Positions 1 to 5,323 of a stretch of 8,811 nucleotides of DNA are shown one piece after another. The notes beneath the pieces were generated by a model that made no database searches, had not been told where the DNA came from, and was given only the letters and a program-made list of their open reading frames with translations. Origin of the DNA: CG1-02-35-72 sp036170135 (GTDB lineage: Bacteria; Bacteroidota; Bacteroidia; Flavobacteriales; Flavobacteriaceae); the NCBI GenBank assembly GCA_036170135.1, contig JAVHOP010000111.1:1-8811 (forward strand), written 5' to 3'. The first letter of the stretch is position 1, and each line of letters opens with the position of its first letter. A program made the translations under genes and the position numbers.

Positions 1-54
1 TAGCAAATGCGAGTATGCGTGTTCGTTGAAACATTTGAAATCTTTAGATACATT

Positions 55-71
55 TCCCGATGGCATCGGGA
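55..71. repeat. Short perfect palindrome, TCCCGATG/CATCGGGA
   Basis: The arms TCCCGATG (55-62) and CATCGGGA (64-71) are exact reverse complements around a single base. Allowing for a real loop, this gives a 6-bp TCCCGA/TCGGGA stem. No T-tract follows on either strand, so it is not a classic terminator. A second palindrome with the same theme (CCGATA/TATCGG) lies at 5229-5242. From memory, palindromes of the type CCCGAT..ATCGGG are frequent between genes in Flavobacteriia. That points to a dispersed repeat family, but copy number cannot be seen here. Confidence 0.6.
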
Positions 72-117
72 CAGGTTGTGCTGACAGACAGTTGAGCAAC
101 AATTTATTCCCCTGCTA

Positions 118-138
118 GCGCGAGCTTCTAGCTCGTGC
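118..138. repeat. REP-like hairpin, copy 1
   Basis: A 9-bp stem is formed by GCGCGAGCT (118-126) and AGCTCGTGC (130-138) around the loop TCT. All positions pair, one of them as a G-T wobble (120/136). The outer bases, AGCGC on the left and CGTGC on the right, are shared with the hairpin at 192-212, while the inner stem sequence differs in a paired manner. It lies in non-coding DNA. It resembles REP-type repeats mobilised by Y1 (RAYT) transposases, but no such transposase is in the window, so that link is inference. Confidence 0.6.
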
Positions 139-191
139 ATATAAATCACATCAATTAAAACTAGATAGCCCTGATTTTATAAATTCAGTTA

Positions 192-212
192 GCGCAGATT
201 TTTAATCCGTGC
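192..212. repeat. REP-like hairpin, copy 2
   Basis: GCGCAGATT (192-200) and AATCCGTGC (204-212) form a stem around the loop TTT, with one G-T wobble (194/210) and one A-C mismatch (196/208). It has the same length, loop size and outer bases as the hairpin at 118-138 and the same orientation, start to start 74 bp apart. On the minus strand its loop supplies the TAA that ends the short lipoprotein frame at 202-303. It is likely a member of the same dispersed family. Confidence 0.55.
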
Positions 213-303
213 CAATGATAAGTTTTGTTGAAGAAGAATCAAATAAGCAACTTGTTAATAACCATATGAAAATGAATAAAGGAATTATTATTAATTTTTT
301 CAT
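202..303 (-). CDS. Very short lipoprotein frame, probably a 3'-truncated remnant
   Basis: The 33-residue product starts with a textbook lipoprotein signal: MKK, a hydrophobic run IIIPLFIFIWLL, then the lipobox LTSC with the acylated Cys at residue 19. Only about 14 residues follow (LFDSSSTKLIIGTD) before a TAA that falls in the loop of the REP-like hairpin at 192-212. Such a short tail suggests that the mature domain is lost; reading onward to the window edge in the other two minus frames gives early stops and nothing recognisable. A longer frame from a GTG at 423 exists, but it would start inside the repeat array at 403-449, so I prefer the ATG at 303. The leader is A-rich (AATAAGAAAT) and has no Shine-Dalgarno. 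A TAATTTTG -7-like box lies at 357-364, but the nearest TTTTG upstream is only 14 nt away. The frame may also be a gene fragment that is no longer expressed. Confidence 0.4.
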   Translation of the reverse strand: MKKLIIIPLFIFIWLLTSCLFDSSSTKLIIGTD

Positions 304-396
304 ATTTCTTATTGTACCCAACTGGATTATATCAGCCATAAATATAAACATTATCACAAAATTAAAAACGTAATAGCCCAAAACACTTTCGTTTCC

Positions 397-449
397 ATAA
401 GCTTTTTTAACCACAGAGGGCACAAAGTTTTTTCACAGAGGTCACAAAG
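397..449 (+). repeat. Left inverted array of four CACARAG units
   Basis: The units are CACAGAG at 412-418, CACAAAG at 421-427, CACAGAG at 434-440 and CACAAAG at 443-449. They are preceded by ATAAGC (397-402) and a T-run leading into AACC. The array is the reverse-complement counterpart of the one at 858-911. The innermost unit overlaps the stop codon of the GxxExxY gene (442-444), so the array and the gene end are interlocked. Confidence 0.75.
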
Positions 450-825
450 TGCCATTAATAACGCGTTTTATTCCGTGTTTAAGCAAGGCTACATTAAAAT
501 TTATAAGTAAACCTAGTTTGTAATTTCCTAATTTTATATAGGTTAGTGTTTGAGCCAAATGGACATCATTAAGGGCTTCGACGCTTTTAATTTCTATCAC
601 TATTTTATGCGCTACTAAAAGGTCAATTCTATAACCGCATTCTAATTTTACGTCCTCAAAAACTAATGGCATTGGTTTTTCTTTTTCCACATAAAAGCCT
701 TCTTGATTTAACTTGTAAAACAGACATTCTTTATAGGCGCTTTCTAAAAGCCCGGGACCTAATGCTTTGTGAACCTCAATAGCACAGCCAATAATTTTAT
801 TTGTAAGGTCGTTTTCAGTCATCAT
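442..825 (-). CDS. GxxExxY family protein (PD-(D/E)XK nuclease-like)
   Basis: This 127-residue protein has the family hallmark G25-L-L-E28-S-A-Y31, within LGPGLLESAY. It also has the conserved core of the PDDEXK_3/GxxExxY family: YRIDLLV with D68, the IEIKSVE strand with E78 and K80, LAQTLTYIKL with Q92, and the C-terminal NYKLGLLINF motif. D68, E78-x-K80 and Q92 match the layout of a PD-(D/E)XK active site, so a nuclease-like fold is expected. No substrate is established for the family that I know of, and activity here is inference. Length is typical, so the gene looks intact. There are two tandem ATG codons (825 and 822) and I use the first; MTEN at the second is an equally good start. The final Leu and the TGA come from the flanking repeat unit. 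It sits 104 nt downstream of the DASS carrier gene on the same strand, inside its own repeat frame, so a functional link to that operon is not implied. Confidence 0.88.
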   Translation of the reverse strand: MMTENDLTNKIIGCAIEVHKALGPGLLESAYKECLFYKLNQEGFYVEKEKPMPLVFEDVKLECGYRIDLLVAHKIVIEIKSVEALNDVHLAQTLTYIKLGNYKLGLLINFNVALLKHGIKRVINGTL

Positions 826-857
826 TCTAATTAATAAAATGGTACAATATTTAATTT

Positions 858-911
858 CTCTGTGCCCTTTGTGCCTTCTTTGTGTACTTTGTGGTTAAAA
901 AAATAGCTTAT
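858..911 (-). repeat. Right inverted array of four CACARAG units
   Basis: On the plus strand the units read CTCTGTG 858-864, CTTTGTG 867-873, CTTTGTG 878-884 and CTTTGTG 887-893, followed by GGTT, an A-run and GCTTAT (906-911). The reverse complement matches the left array in order (ATAAGC, T-run, AACCACARAG) and in the 9/long/9 spacing. It fills most of the space between the DASS stop (930) and the GxxExxY start (825), so any GxxExxY promoter must lie in or beside it. I see no clear TAnnTTTG box there. Confidence 0.75.
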
Positions 912-929
912 AATATTCAAATCAAAACC

Positions 930-2465
930 CTACTTCGCCCATTCAGGATTGACGTTTAAAGCGATTCCAAATACAAAAGTTGCTAAATAATAAGTGGCAA
1001 TGGTAACAACAGCAATGCCTACAAAATTTAAAACCAATCCTGTTTTAGACATATCTAAAACTTTTAGTCGTTTGGTGCCAAAAACAATCGCATTTGGTGG
1101 AGTTGCTGCAGGCAACATAAAAGCCAAAGAAGCGGCGATAGTGGCGGGCAACATAAATAATAGCGGATTGATTTCTACGCTTACAGATAGCGCTGCAATA
1201 ACTGGCAAAAAAGTTTCAACGGTAGCCACATTTGAAGTTAATTCGGTTAAAAATGTAATAATGGCTGTAACGGCAAGAATAATATAAATAGGATGAACGC
1301 CTTTTAACCAAATCAGTTGTCCGCCAAACCATTCTGATAAGCCCGAAACTTTAAAGCCGTTTGCTAAGGCAAATCCGCCGCCAAACAATAAAATGATGCC
1401 CCACGGAATAGCTTCGGCCGTTTTCCAATCCATAATAAACGAACTTTTTTTCTTCTTTGACGGGATTAAAAATAGCAGAATTCCGATAAAGATGGCAACA
1501 GTGCCATCTGTTAAATAGGAAGGATTGTCGAAGATATTAGACCAACCTCTAAATTTTATTGAACCTAAATCGATATCGGCTCTTGTAAACCACAACAGAG
1601 CAAGAGCGACAAAAAGTACCGCTAAAATTTTTTGTTCTTGAACCCAAATTCCCAGTTTTTTATATTCATTTTTAATGGTCGATGTATCAATAGTGGTCCA
1701 AGTAGAGGCATCTCGTTTTATAAAGACAAAATAGAGATATGCAAAAGTAAATAAGAATAAAAGTATCACAATTGGAAAGGCGTAGAAAAACCAAGAAGCA
1801 AACGAAATAGCTGGTGCTTTTGGAAAATAAATAGCAAATATCCTTACAAACGAAAGGTTAGGAGGTGTGCCTACTAAAGTAGAAATACCTCCTATTGATG
1901 CGCTATAAGCAACAGCTAAAAGCAGTCCGGTAGCAAAATGCTTCACATTTTCTGGGCGATTCACTTCTTCTAATTTTAAGATAATCGAAATTAAAATAGG
2001 CACCATCAACATGGTTGTAGCTGTGTTCGAAATCCACATCGATAAAAATGCGGTACTCAGCATAAAGCCCAACATAATTTTAGCCGGACTGTTGCCAACC
2101 AACAACAATAATTTTAACGCAATGCGTTTGTGTAAATCCCATTTTTGCATCGCTAAAGCGAATATAAATCCGCCAAGGAATAAAAAAATGATATCGTTAA
2201 TATAGTTTGATGCCACCTCTTTACCAGTCATCACACCAAAAACAGGAAATAAAACGATGGGCAATAACGAGGTTACCGCAAGCGGAACAACTTCGAAAAT
2301 CCACCACAAAGCCATCAGAACAGCAACGGCAAAGGTATAAGTGATTGTAGGCTTTCCGGGTGCTAAATCGACAAAAAATACCAGATATAAAAACAACAGT
2401 GGCGCTGCTATAAAAACCGCTTTATTGAGATACCGGGCATCTTTAAGTAATTGGTAAAAATTCAT
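930..2465 (-). CDS. DASS/SLC13-family sodium:dicarboxylate-type symporter
   Basis: This 511-residue inner-membrane carrier has about eleven hydrophobic segments and the inverted-repeat layout of the divalent anion:sodium symporters (VcINDY/SLC13). The first repeat carries the SNT motif at 146-148 (SMWISNTATTMLMVP) and the GGISTLVGTPPN loop at 192-203. The second carries the matching SNV at 411-413 (LTSNVATVETFLP) and the family signature SLAFMLPAATPPNAIVFG at 446-463. The SNT-type motifs bind the substrate carboxylates and help form the sodium sites. The Val in the second motif is, from memory, also seen in animal SLC13 members and is not a defect. Likely substrates are C4-dicarboxylates such as succinate, or citrate; specificity cannot be read from sequence. 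The start at 2465 lies 2 nt after the stop of the upstream hydrolase (TAA-AA-ATG), with no Shine-Dalgarno, indicating co-transcription and possibly coupled translation. Confidence 0.93.
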   Translation of the reverse strand: MNFYQLLKDARYLNKAVFIAAPLLFLYLVFFVDLAPGKPTITYTFAVAVLMALWWIFEVVPLAVTSLLPIVLFPVFGVMTGKEVASNYINDIIFLFLGGFIFALAMQKWDLHKRIALKLLLLVGNSPAKIMLGFMLSTAFLSMWISNTATTMLMVPILISIILKLEEVNRPENVKHFATGLLLAVAYSASIGGISTLVGTPPNLSFVRIFAIYFPKAPAISFASWFFYAFPIVILLFLFTFAYLYFVFIKRDASTWTTIDTSTIKNEYKKLGIWVQEQKILAVLFVALALLWFTRADIDLGSIKFRGWSNIFDNPSYLTDGTVAIFIGILLFLIPSKKKKSSFIMDWKTAEAIPWGIILLFGGGFALANGFKVSGLSEWFGGQLIWLKGVHPIYIILAVTAIITFLTELTSNVATVETFLPVIAALSVSVEINPLLFMLPATIAASLAFMLPAATPPNAIVFGTKRLKVLDMSKTGLVLNFVGIAVVTIATYYLATFVFGIALNVNPEWAK

Positions 2466-2467
2466 TT

Positions 2468-4387
2468 TTAATGGATGATATTAAATATAATTTCAGAATC
2501 TTGATAAACTGAATGGGTTTGTGTTTTAAAATCGGAAGCTTGGGCTTTGTAAATATTTTCTACAAAAGTCTGCGGATTTAGGTCGATTAAAGGAAACCAT
2601 GTACTCTGAATTTGAATTTGTAAACGATGCCCTTTTTTGATGGTGTGATAGACATCTTGCAAATGAATATCGATTTCAGTTTTTTTGTTGGCAACCAGCG
2701 GTTCTGGATTGCTAAAGGAGTTTCTAAACTTACCGCGCATCACCTCGCTGCGCAACATCATATAGTAATTACTCATTTTTAAATGGTCTTGCATATCTTC
2801 ATTTTCTTCGGCATCTGGCGGAAAAACATCTATGACCTTTACCACCCAATCGGCGTCGGTTCCGGTTGTGGCGACTTGCAATTTAGCCCAAATATCGCCG
2901 GCTAAGGTCAAATCTTGTTGTAAAATGGGTGTTTGATAAACCAAAACATCGGGGCGTCGAGCGGCAAAACGTTGGTCGTCGGTCATATATTTTCTTGGGG
3001 TAAAAACCACTTTAATATCTTCGGAATAAGGGACAGGCTTGGTTAAATCGCTTACAAATACTAAAGGTTTCGCTTGTTTGCTTGGCGCCGATGGGCTTAG
3101 TTCTTGATGTTCTTTTAAATAGTAAGTCTGTTTTGTAGCGTTTTTAGGTGGCCAAACAGGATAGGTTTCCCATACTTTATTGCCGGTATCAAACACATAA
3201 GCTTCGGGTAATCCACTTCCGATTGAATCGGTATTCTCTTTTAAGAAATGATGAAAAAATTTGGTTTCAATCGCTTTTTGAAAAAAAGTTGAAATAGAAT
3301 CGCCAAAATAAACATTTCCGACGGTTTGTTTACCTGGTTCGTGAGACCATCCGCCGTGGCTCCAAGGTCCAACAACAAGGGTGTTATAGCTTTTTGATGG
3401 ATTGGCTTCGAGGTTTTTGTAAGTCTCAAAAGTTCCATATAAATCTTCGGCATCATACCAACCGCCTACTACCATTGTGGCGACTTTTGAATTACTGGCT
3501 TTTAAGTGTGGCACCAAACTCTTTTTTTGCCAATTGTCGTCATAATTGGGATGGTTGATAATCTCTTGCCAAAAGAAATCTTTAACGGAAGTTTCGTTTA
3601 GTTTTGACGTATTATCTAGGGTTTTTGATTCGTAATATTTATTTAAGTTGGAGATTGGACCTGCATCTAAAAAGAATTGATATTGGTCTTTGGTATTAAA
3701 TTCGGGCAACTTGTACCAAGCTGTATCTGTTGGGGTGTTTTTAGGCGCACCAAATAAGCCTATTGCTCTAAAATAGCTCAATAGAAAAGCGCCATTATGA
3801 TGAAAATCATCAAAAAAGAAATCGCTTATGGGTGCTTGAGGTGAGGCTGCTTTTAAAGCCGGATGTGCATCAATGGTTGAACAACTGGTGTAATAGCCGG
3901 GATAAGAAATACCCCAAGTTCCTACTTTTCCGTTGTTGTTTGCGACATTTTTTACCAACCAATCGATGGTATCGTAAGTATCGGAGCTTTCGTCAATTTG
4001 CGATTTGTCTTTTTTGTTTGGAATGTACGCTCGCATATTGTCATAAGTTCCTTCGCTCATCCAGCGACCACGAACATCTGAGTAAACAATAATATAACCC
4101 TCTTTCATCATTGTTTCGTTTGGTCCAATATGTTCGCGAAATTCCGTTTTACCATAAGGGGCACAACTATAAGGCGTGCGTTGTAATAAAATAGGGTAGG
4201 TTTTTGACGCATCTTTTGGTGTGTAGATACTAGCAAATAAGCTGATGCCATCACGCATTTTAATGGTGATTTCTTGTTTGTTGTAATTTTTTTGAACGTA
4301 ATCGTCCTTTTTTTCTGAGGTTGATTTGTTGCAGCTAAATAATAATACTGCAAAAAAACCAATAATTAGTTTGTAAGAGAATTTCAT
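2468..4387 (-). CDS. Lipoprotein CocE/NonD hydrolase, alpha-amino-acid ester hydrolase-like (S15)
   Basis: This 639-residue alpha/beta-hydrolase is secreted as a lipoprotein: signal MKFSYKLIIGFFAVLLFSC with the lipobox Cys at 19. The catalytic domain shows the expected parts in order. These are RTPY with Y73 as probable oxyanion-hole Tyr, GYIIVYSDVRGRWMS at 97-111, the nucleophile elbow GISYPG with S161, GGWYDAED with D312, and GPWSHGG with H344. A C-terminal jelly-roll (about 470-639, ending in KKGHRLQIQIQSTWFP) is typical of X-Pro dipeptidyl-peptidase/CocE enzymes. D193/D194 together with E314 and D315 match the carboxylate cluster that binds the substrate alpha-amino group in alpha-amino-acid ester hydrolases (Asp208, Glu309, Asp310 in the Xanthomonas enzyme). 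I therefore favour AEH-type esterase/beta-lactam acylase over cocaine esterase; true substrates are unknown. Length fits AEHs (about 640-670). It starts 45 nt after the methyltransferase stop and leads directly into the carrier gene. Confidence 0.92.
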   Translation of the reverse strand: MKFSYKLIIGFFAVLLFSCNKSTSEKKDDYVQKNYNKQEITIKMRDGISLFASIYTPKDASKTYPILLQRTPYSCAPYGKTEFREHIGPNETMMKEGYIIVYSDVRGRWMSEGTYDNMRAYIPNKKDKSQIDESSDTYDTIDWLVKNVANNNGKVGTWGISYPGYYTSCSTIDAHPALKAASPQAPISDFFFDDFHHNGAFLLSYFRAIGLFGAPKNTPTDTAWYKLPEFNTKDQYQFFLDAGPISNLNKYYESKTLDNTSKLNETSVKDFFWQEIINHPNYDDNWQKKSLVPHLKASNSKVATMVVGGWYDAEDLYGTFETYKNLEANPSKSYNTLVVGPWSHGGWSHEPGKQTVGNVYFGDSISTFFQKAIETKFFHHFLKENTDSIGSGLPEAYVFDTGNKVWETYPVWPPKNATKQTYYLKEHQELSPSAPSKQAKPLVFVSDLTKPVPYSEDIKVVFTPRKYMTDDQRFAARRPDVLVYQTPILQQDLTLAGDIWAKLQVATTGTDADWVVKVIDVFPPDAEENEDMQDHLKMSNYYMMLRSEVMRGKFRNSFSNPEPLVANKKTEIDIHLQDVYHTIKKGHRLQIQIQSTWFPLIDLNPQTFVENIYKAQASDFKTQTHSVYQDSEIIFNIIH

Positions 4388-4420
4388 TGAGTGGGTTTGT
4401 TAGTTGACTTGTAAAACTAA

Positions 4421-4428
4421 CAAATTTA
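4421..4428 (-). promoter_or_regulatory. Candidate Bacteroidota -7 box (TAAATTTG)
   Basis: On the minus strand TAAATTTG matches the Bacteroidota -7 consensus TAnnTTTG. It lies 33 nt before the hydrolase ATG, which would give a 5' leader of roughly 25-30 nt. No good TTG/TTTG -33 element is present at the expected distance upstream, where the 3' end of the methyltransferase lies. The site is weak. If real, the hydrolase and carrier would have a promoter separate from the methyltransferase. Confidence 0.25.
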
Positions 4429-4432
4429 TTTG

Positions 4433-5134
4433 CTAAATAAAAAGTTTTGCCAGATAATCGTAATGCTCACCTTTTAAAATCAATTTGCATTTAAATTTTG
4501 ATTTTTTGGCATGCAATTTTAAGGAGTTAAAATCGAGGTATAACCAATTAAATGGATCGCTTTTCTGATGCTTATAGGTCATTGTAAATTGGACCTCGCC
4601 ATAATAATAATCTTTAGGAATATCAAAATTGCCATTTTCGGTTTCGAACATGTAGATGAGGTCAGTTGAATCGACTAAAATTTGACCACCTTTATTTAAA
4701 AGGTTTTTTAAATGAGTTAAAAAATTTGGCAAATTGGCTAAGGTTCCGCTGAGTCCAATTCCGTTCATCAACAATAAAATGGTGTCGAATTTTTGATTGT
4801 TGAGTTGCCAAAAATCTAAAACTCGTGCTTGTTTAAGGCCTCTCAATTGGCAAACTTCAATAGCGCCTCTCGAAATATCAATACCCGTTACATCAAACCC
4901 TTTTTCTTGTAAATACAAGCTGTGGCTTCCCGCACCGCAACCAATGTCCAAAATTTTGCCAAAAGACAAATTTAAAGCTTGTTGTTCTAGTTTAGGCATT
5001 TCGGGATAGTTGCGAAACAAATAATCTAGAGGCAAAATATCTTTTCCGGCAACCGAAGAAAAGGTTTTGATGTTTTGTGTAGCTATGCCCTTTTGATAAT
5101 CTAAAAGGGCTCTACCAAATAAATCGTTAGGCAT
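4433..5134 (-). CDS. Class I SAM-dependent methyltransferase
   Basis: The 233-residue product carries SAM-binding motif I, LDIGCGAGSHSLYL, with the glycine loop at 62-69. The acidic residue after strand 2 is in VTGIDIS (D86), DFW at 107-109 occupies the motif III region, and LLLMNGIGLSG comes around strand 4. This is a seven-stranded Rossmann-type methyltransferase. The C-terminal part (about 165-233) is unlike the common small-molecule families I know, so the acceptor is unknown. The frame is open up to an ATG at 5197 (254 aa). I chose 5134 because MPNDLFGRALLDYQKG looks like a genuine family N-terminus, and the 21 extra residues (rich in Lys and Asn, no homology I recognise) look like leader. 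Neither start has a clear Shine-Dalgarno. It may share a transcript with the hydrolase 45 nt downstream. It is separated from icmF by about 190 nt with a hairpin, so it is probably not part of an icmF operon. Confidence 0.82.
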   Translation of the reverse strand: MPNDLFGRALLDYQKGIATQNIKTFSSVAGKDILPLDYLFRNYPEMPKLEQQALNLSFGKILDIGCGAGSHSLYLQEKGFDVTGIDISRGAIEVCQLRGLKQARVLDFWQLNNQKFDTILLLMNGIGLSGTLANLPNFLTHLKNLLNKGGQILVDSTDLIYMFETENGNFDIPKDYYYGEVQFTMTYKHQKSDPFNWLYLDFNSLKLHAKKSKFKCKLILKGEHYDYLAKLFI

Positions 5135-5228
5135 TTTACATTTACTATTTTTCGGATTAGTGATGATTTTTAATTTCACGCCGCTAATTGAGTCCAAATA
5201 ATTTTGGATTTAATCTTCCATGCTTATT

Positions 5229-5242
5229 CCGATAACTATCGG
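5229..5242. repeat. Intergenic hairpin CCGATA/TATCGG
   Basis: CCGATA (5229-5234) and TATCGG (5237-5242) are exact complements around AC, in the gap between icmF and the methyltransferase. The stem is too short, and there is no T-run after it on the minus strand (AATAAGC follows), so I do not call it a terminator, although it could stall or protect the icmF 3' end. The sequence theme matches the palindrome at 55-71. The rest of 5135-5323 shows no gene, no convincing promoter box and no clear terminator. Confidence 0.5.
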
Positions 5243-5323
5243 GAGGGAAATTATTCCGCAATGTTCACTTTGTTCGCTTTAGGGATTGCTATTCATACAA
5301 CGCCAAAGACGTCTAACCGCTAT

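Larger units (their letters stand above)
397..911 (-). mobile_element. GxxExxY unit bounded by inverted CACARAG repeat arrays
   Basis: The GxxExxY gene is enclosed by two inverted arrays. Reading inward, the left end has ATAAGC, T6, then AACCACAGAG. The right end, read on the minus strand, has ATAAGCTA, T7, then AACCACAAAG. Each side carries four CACARAG units whose start-to-start spacings, from the outside in, are 9, 13, 9 on the left and 9, 11, 9 on the right. The approximately 515-bp unit contains only the one gene. No obvious target-site duplication was found. From memory, GxxExxY genes in Bacteroidota are often bordered by such CACAGAG/CACAAAG runs. The boundaries and mobility are inference. 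Confidence 0.55.

Noticed and set aside
2..118. A 38-codon plus-strand frame open from the window edge, ending at a TAG at 116-118
   Set aside because: It has no start codon, runs through the palindrome at 55-71 and matches no family I recognise; chance openness or repeat-derived sequence.
202..423. A 73-residue frame starting at a GTG in the left repeat array
   Set aside because: Its first 40 residues come from repeat and leader DNA. The internal ATG at 303 begins a clear lipoprotein signal, which is the better start.
403..893. The CACARAG arrays as a CRISPR array
   Set aside because: The repeats are 7 bp with spacing of 9-13 bp, in two inverted groups, with no 25-40 bp repeats or unique spacers and no cas genes.
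5132..5197. N-terminal extension of the methyltransferase to the ATG at 5197
   Set aside because: The extra 21 residues look like translated leader; the later ATG gives a start that fits the protein family better. Not excluded.
5229..5242. The icmF-methyltransferase hairpin as a Rho-independent terminator
   Set aside because: The stem is only 6 bp and no U-tract follows on the minus strand.
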